From Variovorax sp. KBW07 (GTDB lineage: Bacteria; Pseudomonadota; Gammaproteobacteria; Burkholderiales; Burkholderiaceae_C), in contig NZ_QAJK01000054.1 of assembly GCF_003852515.1 (NCBI RefSeq), forward strand, positions 1-62,188: a stretch of 62,188 bases of DNA, in the 5' to 3' direction. Position 1 is the first letter of the stretch. Each line of letters begins with the position of its first letter. This document shows positions 18,471 to 30,003 of the stretch, in pieces. The notes beneath the pieces are model-generated. The model worked only from the letters and a program-made list of their open reading frames with translations, was not told the origin of the DNA and ran no database searches. A program made the position numbers and the translations under genes.

Positions 18471-18579
18471 CCCTCTCCCTCTGGGAGAGGGCCAGGGTGA
18501 GGGCATCGGCCTTTGTAAGCGCACAGCCTTGCCAGTACCGCTGCCCTCACCCCGACCCTCTCCCCAAGGGGAGAGGGAG
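18471..18579. repeat. BIME/REP-like paired palindrome, copy 4
   Basis: Left unit CCCTCTCCCTCTGGGAGAGG with tail GCCAGGGTGAGGG, a 47-base centre, then the inverted unit CCCTCACCCCGACCC TCTCCCCAAGGGGAGAGGGAG. It is a sequence variant of copies 1-3 with the same layout, located between the substrate-binding-protein gene and the Gfo/Idh/MocA gene. As a strong hairpin pair it may lower transcription or stabilise the upstream mRNA. Confidence 0.82.
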
Positions 18580-18609
18580 TGAAGCGATCGGCCACGCGGC
18601 CGATGGCAT

Positions 18610-19578
18610 TCAGAACGGCGAGTTCGGGTGGTAGAAGTCCTTCGCGTTCTCCTTGGTGATCAGTACCGAAGGAATGATCGTCGTCGCGGGCAGCTTCTCG
18701 CCCTTCAGGCGCGCTTCGGCCGTCAGCTTGATCGCGTCGTAGATGAACTTGGGCGAGTAGCTCACGTCGGCACCGATGCGCTTGTCCTTGCCGTCCATGA
18801 TGGTCTTGACCATGTCCTTGGCGCCGGCGCCGCCGAACACGATCTTGATGTCGTCGCGCTTGGCCTGTGCAATGGCCTTGAGCACGCCCACGGCCATGTC
18901 GTCGTCGGCGGCCCAGATGGCGTCGATCTGCTTGAAGCGCGTCAGGTAGTCCTGCGTGACCTTGAAGGCATCGTCGCGGTTCCAGTTGGCGTACTTGGCG
19001 TCGAGCAGCTTGATGTCGGGGCTGCCCTTGAGCACGGCGTTGAATGCGTCCATGCGCTCGTTGTCGAGCGTGGTGGCAATGCCGCGCAGCGCAACCACGT
19101 TGCCCTTGCCGCCCAGCTGCTTCACGATGTACTCGGCCGGGATCTTGCCGAAAGCGGTGTTGTCGCCGGCCACGTAGGCATCCTGCGCGCTGGTGTCCGT
19201 GAGGCCGCGGTCGACCACGGTGACGTAGGCGCCCTTGGCCTTGACCTGCGCGACCGGCTTGGTCAGCGCGGCCGATTCGAACGGGAACACGACCAGCGCG
19301 TTGATCTTGGTGACGGTCGACAGGTCTTGCAGCTGGTTGGCCTGCTCGGGTGCGTTGGCGGCCGTCTTGATGGTGATCTTCAGGTCCTTGTGTTCCTTCT
19401 CCAGGTCCTTCTTCGCCTGGTTGGCCCAGTAGTTGATGCCGCCCATGAAGCTGTGCGTGGCCGCGGGAATCGAAACGCCGAGATTGACCTTTTCCGCGGC
19501 GAGCGCGGGCAGGCTGATGGCAAACGCTGCCGCGGCGGCAACGGCCGTGAGTGCGATGCGTCGTGTGAAAGTCGTCAT
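18610..19578 (-). CDS. sugar ABC transporter substrate-binding protein (RbsB-like)
   Basis: A 322-residue periplasmic binding protein of the type 1 (ribose/galactose) fold. Residues 1-28 form a signal peptide (ending ALA), and the mature protein begins [17 protein letters not shown]. Hinge and ligand-region motifs such as [13 protein letters not shown] and [10 protein letters not shown] are RbsB-like. It is the fourth gene of the ROK-ATPase-permease-binding-protein operon, 61 bases after the permease stop. High expression relative to the permease would be normal for this class. The ligand is probably a sugar or polyol. Confidence 0.92.
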   Translation of the reverse strand: MTTFTRRIALTAVAAAAAFAISLPALAAEKVNLGVSIPAATHSFMGGINYWANQAKKDLEKEHKDLKITIKTAANAPEQANQLQDLSTVTKINALVVFPFESAALTKPVAQVKAKGAYVTVVDRGLTDTSAQDAYVAGDNTAFGKIPAEYIVKQLGGKGNVVALRGIATTLDNERMDAFNAVLKGSPDIKLLDAKYANWNRDDAFKVTQDYLTRFKQIDAIWAADDDMAVGVLKAIAQAKRDDIKIVFGGAGAKDMVKTIMDGKDKRIGADVSYSPKFIYDAIKLTAEARLKGEKLPATTIIPSVLITKENAKDFYHPNSPF

Positions 19579-19639
19579 GCTGGATGTCTCCTCTTTGGTG
19601 GATGGAACGAACGTACGAACGGGAACAACGAGAAACGGC

Positions 19640-20680
19640 CTATCGCCTGCCGCGCTGCAGGAACGCGACGATGATGATCACGAAGCCCTGCACCACGGCA
19701 TTCAGGTACACGCTGATGATGCTGGTGAGGTTCAATATGTTGCTGATGACCGAGAGCAGGATCGCGCCCACCACGGTGCCGGTGATGCTGCCCGCGCCGC
19801 CCTTGAGCGCGGTGCCGCCGACGATCACCGCCGCGATGGCTTCGAGCTCCCACAGCAGGCCGGTGGTCGGCGAGGCCGAGCCCAGGCGCGGCACGTACAG
19901 CAGCGTGGCAATGCCCACGCACACGCCGAGCAGCACGTAGGTCATGATCTTCACGCGGTCGACATCGACCGCCGCATAGCGCGCCACCTGCTCGTTGGAG
20001 CCGATGGCCTGCACGTAGCGCCCGTAGGCCGTGCGGTTCAATATGACGCCGCCGATGATCGCCACGATCACGAACACCCACACCGGCACCGGAATGCCCG
20101 CGAGGCTGGCGTAGTACACCGGCGCATAGAGGTCCGACAGGTCGTTGTCGAGCGTGAGCGCGCCGCCATCCGCAAAGTACGTGAGGTACGCGCGGAAGAT
20201 GCCGAGCGTGCCCAGCGTCACGATGAAGGGCTCGATGCGGCCCTTGGTAATGAGCAGGCCGTGCGCCAGGCCGAACAGTGCGCCGAGCACCACCGCCAGC
20301 ACCGCGCCCATCACCACCGCGAGCAGCGGCGAGCCCGAGGCCGGGCCGGCCCAGTTGATGAACATGATCACGCTGCCCGCAATGAGCGCGGCCATCGAGC
20401 CCACCGACAGGTCGATGCCGCCCGAGATGATCACGAAGCACATGCCCACCGCGATGATGCCGATGAAGGCCGTGCGCGTGAGCACGTTCATGGCGTTGTC
20501 GACGGTCGCGAAGTCGCCGTTGAGCATGGTGCCCGCGATGCACAGCAGCACGAGGCCGATGACCGGGCCCAGGCCATGCAGGCGCTCGGTCCAGCGTGGC
20601 CCGGCCTCGCTGCGGTGCGCTGCCGCAGCCGCGGCTTCAGGCTGCGGTTGCGGTGTGGGTGTCTGCTGTTCCGGTGGCAT
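19640..20680 (-). CDS. sugar ABC transporter permease (RbsC-like)
   Basis: A 346-residue inner-membrane permease of the ribose-type ABC family. A Pro/Gln/Ala-rich cytoplasmic N-terminus of about 30 residues precedes eight to ten membrane segments. The stretch [14 protein letters not shown] near 85-98 is the family signature, and [21 protein letters not shown] sequence forms the ATPase-contacting loop. The start at 20680 overlaps the ATPase gene by 44 bases, an unusually long overlap. A downstream start would shorten only the polar leader, so the exact N-terminus is uncertain. Confidence 0.9.
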   Translation of the reverse strand: MPPEQQTPTPQPQPEAAAAAAHRSEAGPRWTERLHGLGPVIGLVLLCIAGTMLNGDFATVDNAMNVLTRTAFIGIIAVGMCFVIISGGIDLSVGSMAALIAGSVIMFINWAGPASGSPLLAVVMGAVLAVVLGALFGLAHGLLITKGRIEPFIVTLGTLGIFRAYLTYFADGGALTLDNDLSDLYAPVYYASLAGIPVPVWVFVIVAIIGGVILNRTAYGRYVQAIGSNEQVARYAAVDVDRVKIMTYVLLGVCVGIATLLYVPRLGSASPTTGLLWELEAIAAVIVGGTALKGGAGSITGTVVGAILLSVISNILNLTSIISVYLNAVVQGFVIIIVAFLQRGRR

Positions 20681-22178
20681 GCGCGATGAGCTCCTCTTCT
20701 GTCAAATGGCCTGCATCGAGCGAGGCGACGAGCTTGCCGGCGCGCATCACCGCGACGCGGTGGCACAGGCCGATCAACTCCATCAGCTCGGACGAGACGA
20801 CGATCACCGCGAGCCCTTCGCGGGCGAGTCGCTGGACCAGGAAATAGATGTCGCGCTTGGCGCCCACGTCGACGCCGCGCGTGGGCTCGTCGAGCACCAC
20901 CACTTTCGGCCGCGGCTGCAGCACCTTGGCGAGCGCGAGCTTCTGCTGGTTGCCGCCCGAGAGCGACGAAGCCTTGACGTCGAGCGAGCCGGTGCGAATC
21001 CCGTAGTCCTTCACGGCCTCGGCCAGCGCGCCGCGTTCGGCCTCGGGCTTGAGCCAGGGTTGCGCATAGCGCTCGAGCGCCATCAGCGTGAGGTTCTGGC
21101 GCAGGCCGAAGTTGACGTGCAGGCCCTTGCCCTTGCGGTCTTCGCTGAGGTACGTGAGGCCGTGCTTGGCGGCATCGCGCGGATTGCGCCAGCCCTTGCC
21201 GCCGGGCACGGTCTGGCCGAGCATCTCGACGCTGCCGCTCGCGGGGCGCAGGCCGAGCAGGCCCTCGAAGAGTTCGGTGCGGCCCGCGCCGACGAGGCCC
21301 GCGAAGCCGAGAATTTCGCCGGGGCGCACCTCGAAGCTGGCGTCCTGCGCCCAACCGGGCACGTTGAAGTTGCGCACGCGCATGGCGGGCGCATCGGCCG
21401 CCACCACCACGTCGCGCGGCGGGTACAGGTCGGCCAGCTCGCGGCCCACCATGAGGTTCGCCATCTGCTGGCGCGTGACGTCGGGCGTGGGCGCACGGGC
21501 CACGAAGCGGCCGTCGCGCATGACGATCACTTCGTCGGTGACCTGCTCCACTTCGTCGAGCTTGTGCGAGATGTAGACGATGGTCACGCCATCCGCGCGC
21601 AGCTGGGCAATGAGCTTGAACAGACGCTCGGTCTCGCCCGGCGTGAGCGTCGCTGTGGGCTCGTCCATGATGAGCAGGCGCGCGCGGCGGGCGATGGCCT
21701 TGGCGATTTCGACGAGCTGCTTCTCGGCGACGATGAGCTTTCGCACCTTGGTGCGTGGATCGACCTGCAGGCCGACCGCGGCAAGGGCTGCTGCGGCATC
21801 GCGCTCCATCGAGGCATCGTCGAGCAGCCAGCCCTTCTTCTTTTCGTGGCCCAGGAAGATGTTCTGCGCCACGCTCAGGTCTTCCGCCAGATTGAATTCC
21901 TGGTGGATCAGCACGATGCCAAGTGCTTCGGCATCGCGCGAGCTCGCGAACTGCTGCGGCTGGCCGTTGATGCGCAGGGCGCCGCCGGTCAGTTGCTCGT
22001 AGCCGGCAAGGATTTTCATCAGCGTGGACTTGCCCGCGCCGTTCTCGCCGAGCAGGCCGTACACGCGGCCGGGGACGAGTGCAAAGCTCACGCCGTGCAG
22101 CACCTGCACCGGGCCGAAGGCCTTCACCACGCTGTCGAATTCGACGGCCACGCTGCCCCTGGTTTCAGCTGCGTTCAT
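20637..22178 (-). CDS. sugar ABC transporter ATP-binding protein (two NBDs, RbsA-like)
   Basis: A 513-residue tandem ABC ATPase. NBD1 has Walker [10 protein letters not shown] at 44-52, signature-equivalent [11 protein letters not shown] and Walker [16 protein letters not shown]2 has a loose P-loop (GLVGAGRTE), a good LSGGNQQK signature and Walker [14 protein letters not shown]. This is the standard pattern for ribose-type importers. The ATG at 22178 overlaps the ROK gene stop as ATGA; the longer open frame upstream is inside the ROK gene. Confidence 0.93.
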   Translation of the reverse strand: MNAAETRGSVAVEFDSVVKAFGPVQVLHGVSFALVPGRVYGLLGENGAGKSTLMKILAGYEQLTGGALRINGQPQQFASSRDAEALGIVLIHQEFNLAEDLSVAQNIFLGHEKKKGWLLDDASMERDAAAALAAVGLQVDPRTKVRKLIVAEKQLVEIAKAIARRARLLIMDEPTATLTPGETERLFKLIAQLRADGVTIVYISHKLDEVEQVTDEVIVMRDGRFVARAPTPDVTRQQMANLMVGRELADLYPPRDVVVAADAPAMRVRNFNVPGWAQDASFEVRPGEILGFAGLVGAGRTELFEGLLGLRPASGSVEMLGQTVPGGKGWRNPRDAAKHGLTYLSEDRKGKGLHVNFGLRQNLTLMALERYAQPWLKPEAERGALAEAVKDYGIRTGSLDVKASSLSGGNQQKLALAKVLQPRPKVVVLDEPTRGVDVGAKRDIYFLVQRLAREGLAVIVVSSELMELIGLCHRVAVMRAGKLVASLDAGHLTEEELIAHATGTADTHTATAA

Positions 22179-23377
22179 GGCGCCACTCCGCGGACCTTGA
22201 GGGTTTCGTGCATCGCGAGCACACCGGCACCGACCAGGCCGCCCTGCATGCCCAGCGGCGTGTACTGGATCTCCAGGTGCCGCGTCGACAGCGCCAGCGA
22301 GCGCTGGTACACGCTCTGCCGCACGGCCGCGAGAAACAGCGGCCCGATCCGCGTGATGCCGCCGCCGATGAACACATGCGATGGGTTGAAGAAGTTCACC
22401 ACCGACGCGAGCATCTGGCCGATGAGGCTGCCGGCGCGCTGGATGATGCCGTTGGCCGCGGTGTCGCCGCCGCGGCTGGCCTGGCCCACGTCGATCGCAT
22501 CGATACGGCCGTGGACGCGCAGGCATTCGGCCAGCGCCTCGCTTTCGCCGGCCTCGGCAGCCTGCACGGCCATGCGCGTGATCGCGGGGCCGGCGGCCAT
22601 GGCTTCGACGCAGCCGAGGTTGCCGCAATGGCAGCGCGGGCCTTCCTGGTCGACGCAGATGTGGCCCACGTCGCCGGCCGAACCGGCGGCGCCGCGGTAC
22701 ACCTCGCCATGGCAGACGATGCCGCAGCCAATGCCGGTGCCGATCTTGATGACGAGGAAATTGTTGAGCGACCGCTTGAGGCGCCAGAGCTCGCCGAGCG
22801 CCATGAGGTTCACGTCGTTGTCGACGAAGACCGGCGCGGCATAGTCTTCGCGCAGGTAGTCGCGGATCGAGAAGCCGTCCCAGGCCGGCATGAGCGGCGG
22901 GTTCACGAGCTGGCCGATCTCGAAGTTGACGGGTCCGGGCACACCGATGCCGATGCCCAGCACGTTCCTGGCGGTGCAGCCGCAGCGGGCCAGCAGTTCG
23001 CGCATGAGGATGCGCACGCGCGCCAGCACGACGGTGGGGCCTTCGCGCACGTCGGCGGGTTCTTCGTGCTGCGCAAGCACGGTGAGGTCGGGGCGCAGCA
23101 CGGCGACGTCGAGGCTGGTGGCGCCGATGTCGATGCCCACGAGCACGCCAAGGCCGGCATGAAGCTGGAGGTTTTCGGCGCGGCGGCCGCCCGAGGAGCG
23201 TTGCAGGCCGGCTTCGGCCAGCAGGCCCTGCTCGACGAGGCCGGCGATCAGGCCGTTGGCCTTGCTCTTGGAAAAGCCGAGCTGTTCGGCCATGGCATGG
23301 CGCGAGCCGCCGGCCGACCAGAAGGTCGTTTCCAGCAACCGCATTTCATCGGTCGTGATGCCGCTCCAGGGTGCCAC
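22175..23377 (-). CDS. ROK family transcriptional regulator
   Basis: A 400-residue ROK repressor. A winged-helix DNA-binding domain (about 10-65, with SRHAMAEQLGFSKSKANGLI) precedes a ROK sugar-binding/kinase-like domain starting VGIDIGATSLDV, with VDNDVN and the zinc motif CHCGNLGCVE. The start is a GTG at 23377. It heads the sugar ABC operon and overlaps the ATPase gene (ATGA), so it very probably represses its own operon until the sugar binds. Two dyads at 23455-23497 are candidate operators. Confidence 0.9.
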   Translation of the reverse strand: MAPWSGITTDEMRLLETTFWSAGGSRHAMAEQLGFSKSKANGLIAGLVEQGLLAEAGLQRSSGGRRAENLQLHAGLGVLVGIDIGATSLDVAVLRPDLTVLAQHEEPADVREGPTVVLARVRILMRELLARCGCTARNVLGIGIGVPGPVNFEIGQLVNPPLMPAWDGFSIRDYLREDYAAPVFVDNDVNLMALGELWRLKRSLNNFLVIKIGTGIGCGIVCHGEVYRGAAGSAGDVGHICVDQEGPRCHCGNLGCVEAMAAGPAITRMAVQAAEAGESEALAECLRVHGRIDAIDVGQASRGGDTAANGIIQRAGSLIGQMLASVVNFFNPSHVFIGGGITRIGPLFLAAVRQSVYQRSLALSTRHLEIQYTPLGMQGGLVGAGVLAMHETLKVRGVAP

Positions 23378-23454
23378 GCGTTTTGTCTCCGGTGTTCTTG
23401 TCGTTGCCGCCCGAGCCTTCAGCCCTGGGCGAAGGCGAATACTAGGGGCAGGGC

Positions 23455-23497
23455 TTCAGCCGGACAAGGCTGAACTTCGACCAAATTCAGATCGAAG
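23455..23497 (-). promoter_or_regulatory. candidate operator dyads upstream of the ROK operon
   Basis: Two adjacent inverted repeats lie 78-120 bases upstream of the ROK start: TTCAGCC-N6-GGCTGAA (23455-23474) and CTTCGA-N11-TCGAAG (23475-23497). Both sit between the atp terminator and the ROK gene, where an autoregulatory operator is expected. Assignment to the ROK protein is inference. Confidence 0.4.
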
Positions 23498-23530
23498 ATG
23501 GATGCGCGTGACCACCGGACGGCCAGACGC

Positions 23531-23557
23531 AAAAAAGCCGCCCGGAGGCGGCTTTTT
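23531..23557 (-). terminator. rho-independent terminator of the atp operon
   Basis: AAAAAGCCGCC-CGGA-GGCGGCTTTTT forms an 11-bp stem with a tetraloop. On the minus strand it ends in a T-run, 28 bases after the atpC stop. Its symmetry means it could also stop readthrough from the other strand. Confidence 0.85.
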
Positions 23558-23584
23558 CTGGGAAGAGCCTGGGCTCTTGCTTGC

Positions 23585-24004
23585 TTACTTCTTCTGGCGG
23601 TACTTGCGCAGCGCCGCGATCTGGGCAGCCATCACGGCCAGCTCCGACTGCGCCATCGCGATGTCGATGTCGCTCTTCGCGTTCTTCAGCGCTTCTTCGG
23701 CGGCAGCCTTGGCCTGGTTGGCCTTCTCGTCGTCGAGGTCCTTGCCGCGGATCGCGGTGTCGGACAGCACGGTGACGGCGTTGGGCTGCACTTCGAGAAT
23801 GCCACCGGCCACGAAGACGAACTCTTCGCCGCCGTCGGCCGTTTCGATACGCACGGCACCCGGGCGGATGCGCGTGATCAGCGGGGTATGGCGCGGATAG
23901 ATGCCGAGCTCACCGGCTTCACCGGGCAGCGCGACGAACCTGGCTTCGCCCGAGAAGATCGACTCTTCCGCGCTGACCACGTCGACGTGAATGGTGTTTG
24001 CCAT
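23585..24004 (-). CDS. atpC: ATP synthase F1 epsilon subunit
   Basis: A 139-residue epsilon subunit with an N-terminal beta-sandwich ([16 protein letters not shown] near 5-20; [17 protein letters not shown] near 26-42) and a C-terminal helical hairpin from about 90. It couples the central stalk to the c-ring and inhibits ATP hydrolysis. It is the last gene of the atp operon, 21 bases after atpD, followed by a terminator. Confidence 0.97.
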   Translation of the reverse strand: MANTIHVDVVSAEESIFSGEARFVALPGEAGELGIYPRHTPLITRIRPGAVRIETADGGEEFVFVAGGILEVQPNAVTVLSDTAIRGKDLDDEKANQAKAAAEEALKNAKSDIDIAMAQSELAVMAAQIAALRKYRQKK

Positions 24005-24025
24005 CTGAGTTCCTATGCGGCCGCC

Positions 24026-25543
<1,518 letters not shown>

Positions 25544-25548
25544 TCAGA

Positions 25549-25932
25549 TCAGCACTTCATTGCCGTGGCTTGCGCGGCGAAGGCATCCGAAGCTGCCTTG
25601 CAGGCTTGGCCCAGAGCGGCCTTGTCGCCACCCATCGAGGCCCAGGCGGCCTTGGTCTGGTCCATGCTGGACTTCATTGCGTCAGCTGCGGCACCGCTTT
25701 GTGCGGAAACGCATGCCGAAACCTTGGCCAGGTAGTCATTGCACTCTTGCGGCAGGTCCGCGGCCGATGCCGTCGGAGCTGCTGCGGGCGCTGCTGCCGG
25801 TGCCGGCGCTGCTGCGGGTGCAGGAGCGGGCGCTGCTGCGGCAGGAGCCGGTGCGGGCGCGGGCGCTTCTTCCTTCTTGGAGCAAGCAGTCAGAGCGGCA
25901 GCGATGGCCACCAGAGCGAGAATTTTCTTCAT
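25549..25932 (-). CDS. Ala/Pro-rich lipoprotein inserted in the atp operon
   Basis: A 127-residue predicted lipoprotein. The signal peptide ends in the lipobox LTAC (C17), followed by KK, and residues 22-56 are an Ala/Pro-only linker. A small C-terminal domain (about 57-127) has four cysteines (in ECNDYL, SACVS, QACKAA and the final KC), suggesting two disulfides in the periplasm. AGGGA precedes the ATG at 25932. It lies between atpG and atpD on the same strand, bracketed by hairpins. I do not recognise a functional family; it resembles DUF5339-like small secreted helical proteins only in size and cysteine pattern. Confidence 0.8.
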   Translation of the reverse strand: MKKILALVAIAAALTACSKKEEAPAPAPAPAAAAPAPAPAAAPAPAAAPAAAPTASAADLPQECNDYLAKVSACVSAQSGAAADAMKSSMDQTKAAWASMGGDKAALGQACKAASDAFAAQATAMKC

Positions 25933-25968
25933 TTGCGCAAAGTCCCTAAAAAGTAGGCCTTGGGTTAC

Positions 25969-25989
25969 CGGGCGCGCAGAGCGCGCCCG
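25969..25989 (-). promoter_or_regulatory. GC-rich hairpin between atpG and the lipoprotein gene
   Basis: CGGGCGCGC-AGA-GCGCGCCCG is a perfect 9-bp stem with a 3-base loop. There is no T-run directly after it on the minus strand (a short one follows about 20 bases later), so it is not a classic terminator. It may mark an mRNA processing or attenuation point inside the operon. Confidence 0.5.
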
Positions 25990-26020
25990 ATCAGCAATGT
26001 GGCCCGTTGCATTGCCTCGA

Positions 26021-26896
26021 TCAGACGCCTGCGGCCGCGGCCGCGCCGGACACGATTTCAGACAATTCCTTCGTGATGCCGGCCTGGCGGGTCTTGTTGT
26101 AGACCAGCTTCAGCTCGTCGATCACGTTGCCCGCGTTGTCGGTGGCGGCCTTCATGGCCACCATGCGCGCGGAGTGCTCGGAAGCCATGTTCTCAGCCAC
26201 GGCCTGGTACACCAGCGATTCCACGTAGCGCACCAGCAGTTCGTCGATCACGCTTTGCGCGTCGGGCTCGTAGATGTAGTCCCACGAGTGATGACCCGAC
26301 TCGGTCTGCAGCGTCTCGGCCTTCAGCGGCAACAGTTGCTCCACCATCGGCTCTTGCTTGATGGTGTTGATGAACTTCGTGTAGCACAGGTACACGGCCG
26401 ACAGCTTGCCTTCCGCATAAGCGTCGAGCAGCGTCTTGACAGGCCCGATGAGCTTGTCGAGATGCGGCGTATCGCCCAGGTGCGTCACATGGGCCACCAC
26501 GCGGGCGCCGATGCGGTTCAGGAAGCCCAGACCCTTGCTGCCGATGGCGACCGACTCGACCACGTTGCCCGCTGCCTGCGCTTCGCGCAGCTTGCCGGTG
26601 ACGGCACGCAACAGGTTGGTGTTCAAGCCGCCGCACAGGCCCTTGTCGCTGGTCACGATGATGAAACCGACGCCCTTGGCCTCGGTCGTCTTCATGAACG
26701 CGTGGGTGTACTCCGGGTTCGCCTTGCCGAGATTCGCAGCGATGTTGCGGATCTTTTCGCTGTAGGGGCGAGCGGCGCGCATGCGTTCCTGCGCCTTGCG
26801 CATCTTGGAAACCGAGACCATTTCCATGGCCTTGGTGATCTTCTTGGTGTTCTCCACCGATTTGATCTTGCCGCGGATTTCCTTACCAGCTGCCAT
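26021..26896 (-). CDS. atpG: ATP synthase F1 gamma subunit
   Basis: The 291-residue rotor subunit. It opens with the conserved [20 protein letters not shown] region, has the mid-protein [10 protein letters not shown] motif, and ends with the long C-terminal helix [15 protein letters not shown]. It turns inside the alpha/beta hexamer. It lies 33 bases after atpA. Confidence 0.97.
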   Translation of the reverse strand: MAAGKEIRGKIKSVENTKKITKAMEMVSVSKMRKAQERMRAARPYSEKIRNIAANLGKANPEYTHAFMKTTEAKGVGFIIVTSDKGLCGGLNTNLLRAVTGKLREAQAAGNVVESVAIGSKGLGFLNRIGARVVAHVTHLGDTPHLDKLIGPVKTLLDAYAEGKLSAVYLCYTKFINTIKQEPMVEQLLPLKAETLQTESGHHSWDYIYEPDAQSVIDELLVRYVESLVYQAVAENMASEHSARMVAMKAATDNAGNVIDELKLVYNKTRQAGITKELSEIVSGAAAAAGV

Positions 26897-26929
26897 GAGA
26901 GCTCCTTCTTGCGTCGATCAAGGCGTCGA

Positions 26930-28543
26930 TCAGGCGAACGACTTCTTGAACGAAGTGGCGGCGGCCAGCAGTTCGGCTTCCGCGTCCTGGCAGACCTTCT
27001 TGAAAGCCTTCTTTTCTTCGCTGTCGTCAGCCTTCGCAGGCTTCGGATCCCACTTGGCGCCGTTCTTTTCCATCGTGGCCAGCAGGGGTGCGTGGCTCGA
27101 CTTCAGGAACTGGTGGAAGCCGTGTTCGAACGCGAGAACCTTCTTGACCTCGATGTCGTCCATGAAGCCCTTGTTCACCGCGAACAGCGTGGCGCTCATC
27201 AGCGAGATGGGCAGCGGGCTGTACTGGGTCTGCTTGAGCAGTTCGGTCACGCGGGCACCGCGGTCGAGCTGCTTGCGGGTGGCTTCGTCCAGGTCGGAGG
27301 CGAACTGGGCGAAGGCCGCGAGTTCGCGGTACTGCGCCAAGTCGGTACGGATACCGCCGGACTGGTTCTTCACCAGGTTGGTCTGAGCCGACGAGCCCAC
27401 GCGCGACACCGAGATACCGGCGTTGATGGCGGGACGGATACCGGCGTTGAACAGGTTGGTTTCCAGGAAGATCTGGCCGTCGGTGATCGAGATCACGTTG
27501 GTCGGAACGAAAGCGGACACGTCGCCGGCTTGCGTTTCGATGATCGGCAGTGCGGTCAGCGAACCGGTCTTGCCCTTGACTTCACCCTTGGTGAAGGCTT
27601 CGACGTAGTCGGCGTTCACGCGGGCTGCGCGTTCGAGCAGACGGCTGTGGAGATAGAACACGTCGCCGGGGTAGGCTTCGCGGCCTGGCGGGCGGCGCAG
27701 CAGCAGCGAGACCTGGCGGTAGGCCACGGCTTGCTTGGACAGGTCGTCATAGACGATCAGTGCGTCCTGGCCGCGGTCGCGGAAGTATTCGCCCATCGTG
27801 CAGCCCGAGTAGGCCGACACGTATTGCATGGCCGCCGATTCGGAGGCCGATGCCGCCACCACGATGGTGTAGTCCATCGCGCCGGCTTGTTCGAGTGCGC
27901 GCACCACGTTCTTGATCGACGAAGCCTTCTGGCCGATCGCAACGTAGACGCAGGTCATGTTCTGACCCTTCTGGTTGATGATCGCGTCGATCGCCACGGC
28001 GGTCTTGCCGGTCTGGCGGTCACCGATGATCAGCTCGCGCTGGCCACGGCCGACGGGCACCATCGAGTCGACGGACTTCAGGCCGGTCTGCATCGGCTGG
28101 TCGACGGACTTGCGTGCAATAACGCCGGGAGCGACCTTTTCGATCACGTCGGTCATCTTGGCGTTGATCGGACCCTTGCCGTCGATCGGCTGGCCCAGGG
28201 CATTCACCACGCGGCCGATGAGTTCGGGGCCGACCGGCACTTCCAGAATGCGGCCCGTGCACTTGACGGTGTCGCCTTCGGAGATGTGCTCGTACTCGCC
28301 CAGAATCACGGCGCCGACCGAGTCGCGCTCGAGGTTCAGCGCCAGGCCGAACGACGGCGTGCCGTCAGCGCTCGGCGGGAACTCGAGCATTTCGCCCTGC
28401 ATCGCGTCGGACAGGCCGTGCACGCGCACGATGCCGTCGGTCACCGAGACCACGGTGCCCTCGTTGCGGATGTTGGCGCTGACCCCAAGGCCCTCGATGC
28501 GGCTCTTGATCAGTTCGGAAATTTCTGCGGGATTGAGTTGCAT
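26930..28543 (-). CDS. atpA: ATP synthase F1 alpha subunit
   Basis: The non-catalytic nucleotide-binding alpha subunit, 537 residues, about 20 longer than most bacterial homologues. The P-loop GDRQTGKT is at 174-181 and the signature [13 protein letters not shown] is present. The last 60 or so residues diverge from the usual C-terminus and contain a Lys/Asp-rich insert ([16 protein letters not shown]). The gene follows atpH by 49 bases. Its identity is certain; the effect of the extended tail is unknown. Confidence 0.97.
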   Translation of the reverse strand: MQLNPAEISELIKSRIEGLGVSANIRNEGTVVSVTDGIVRVHGLSDAMQGEMLEFPPSADGTPSFGLALNLERDSVGAVILGEYEHISEGDTVKCTGRILEVPVGPELIGRVVNALGQPIDGKGPINAKMTDVIEKVAPGVIARKSVDQPMQTGLKSVDSMVPVGRGQRELIIGDRQTGKTAVAIDAIINQKGQNMTCVYVAIGQKASSIKNVVRALEQAGAMDYTIVVAASASESAAMQYVSAYSGCTMGEYFRDRGQDALIVYDDLSKQAVAYRQVSLLLRRPPGREAYPGDVFYLHSRLLERAARVNADYVEAFTKGEVKGKTGSLTALPIIETQAGDVSAFVPTNVISITDGQIFLETNLFNAGIRPAINAGISVSRVGSSAQTNLVKNQSGGIRTDLAQYRELAAFAQFASDLDEATRKQLDRGARVTELLKQTQYSPLPISLMSATLFAVNKGFMDDIEVKKVLAFEHGFHQFLKSSHAPLLATMEKNGAKWDPKPAKADDSEEKKAFKKVCQDAEAELLAAATSFKKSFA

Positions 28544-28592
28544 GACTCTTTCCTTCTTTCTTTGAGGCTACAAGTAGAGGGCTGGAAACCGA

Positions 28593-29123
28593 TCAGGCCG
28601 CCAGCGCAACTTTCATTTGTTCAAGGCGCGCTTTGACGGAGGTGTCGAGCACCTCGTCGCCGACCACCACGCGAATGCCACCGATCAGTTCCGGCTCTTG
28701 CTGGACCGTGACCTGGAGCTTGCGACCGAAACGCTTTTCGAGCGCGGCTGCCACATTGGCCAGGGCCGCGGCATCGATCGGGAAGGCGCTGTAGACCACG
28801 GCGTCGGACGAGCCGCTCTTCGCGTTGGCCAGTGCCCGGAACTGCTTCGCAATTTCCGGCAGCACCGAGAAACGTCCGTTCTCGAGCAGCGCACCCAGAA
28901 AGTTCTGGGCATGCGCAGCCAAAGGCGCACCGAATGCACCGGCGATCACACCGAGAACCTGTTCGGCCGTGGCCTTGGGGTTGTCGGCGAACTGCTGGAG
29001 CTCCGGATTGGCCGCGATGGCGGCAACCTTTTCGAGCCAGGCGCTGGTAGCGGCAACGTCGGACGACGAGGCCTTGAAAAGCGCCTCGGCGTAGGGGCGT
29101 GCGATGGTGGCGAGTTCTGCCAT
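28593..29123 (-). CDS. atpH: ATP synthase F1 delta subunit
   Basis: A 176-residue delta subunit linking F1 to the peripheral stalk. It begins [12 protein letters not shown], the standard N-terminal helix, and ends with the conserved [20 protein letters not shown] region. It lies 8 bases after atpF, in the normal position. Confidence 0.97.
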   Translation of the reverse strand: MAELATIARPYAEALFKASSSDVAATSAWLEKVAAIAANPELQQFADNPKATAEQVLGVIAGAFGAPLAAHAQNFLGALLENGRFSVLPEIAKQFRALANAKSGSSDAVVYSAFPIDAAALANVAAALEKRFGRKLQVTVQQEPELIGGIRVVVGDEVLDTSVKARLEQMKVALAA

Positions 29124-29131
29124 GGCTTCGA

Positions 29132-29602
29132 TCAGAGTTCGGTCTGCAGACGGGCGAGCAAATCGGCGTGGACGCCTGCATTCACTTCCTTGCGCAGAAT
29201 CTGCTCTGCGCCCTTGACGGCCAGTGCGGCAACCTGCTCGCGCAGGGCTTCACGGGCCTTCAGTGCCTGCTGGTCGGCTTCGACGCGAGCAGCTGCAACG
29301 ATCTTGTTGCCTTCTTCGGTCGCGCGGGCCTTGGCCTCTTCAACGATGGCCTGGGCGCGACGTTCGGCGTCGGCAAGACGTTGTGCGGACTCGTTGCGTG
29401 CCTGGCCGAGTTCGGCTTCCACGCGCTTGTTGGCGGCGGACAGCTCGGACTTGGCCTTGTCGGCGGCAGCGAGGCCTTCGGCGATCTTCGCAGCGCGGTC
29501 GTCCAGCGCCTTCGCGATCGGCGGCCACACGAACTTCATCGTGAACCCGACCAGGATCAGGAACACGATCATCTGAACGATCAGGGTACCGGTAATGCTC
29601 AC
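29132..29602 (-). CDS. atpF: ATP synthase F0 b subunit
   Basis: A 156-residue peripheral-stalk subunit with one N-terminal membrane helix (about 5-25, followed by [13 protein letters not shown]) and a long charged coiled coil. Its length matches the family. It is 77 bases after atpE and 8 bases before atpH. Confidence 0.97.
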   Translation of the reverse strand: MSITGTLIVQMIVFLILVGFTMKFVWPPIAKALDDRAAKIAEGLAAADKAKSELSAANKRVEAELGQARNESAQRLADAERRAQAIVEEAKARATEEGNKIVAAARVEADQQALKAREALREQVAALAVKGAEQILRKEVNAGVHADLLARLQTEL

Positions 29603-29679
29603 TTTTCACCCTCTCTTTGGGATTGAATGCGAAGCCATTCCACAGGCGGGAACGACGACACGGGTCCTACGAGAAAGAC

Positions 29680-30003
<324 letters not shown>

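Noticed and set aside
8877-18579. CRISPR-like array from the four similar repeats
   Set aside because: The elements are kilobases apart, palindromic in pairs, and partly coding. There are no regular spacers and no cas genes.
17270-18595. Extended start of the Gfo/Idh/MocA gene at 18595
   Set aside because: The extra 53 codons run through repeat copy 4 and have no homology; an ATG with a ribosome site at 18436 starts at the family N-terminus. This contrasts with the helicase, where no start lies beyond the repeat.
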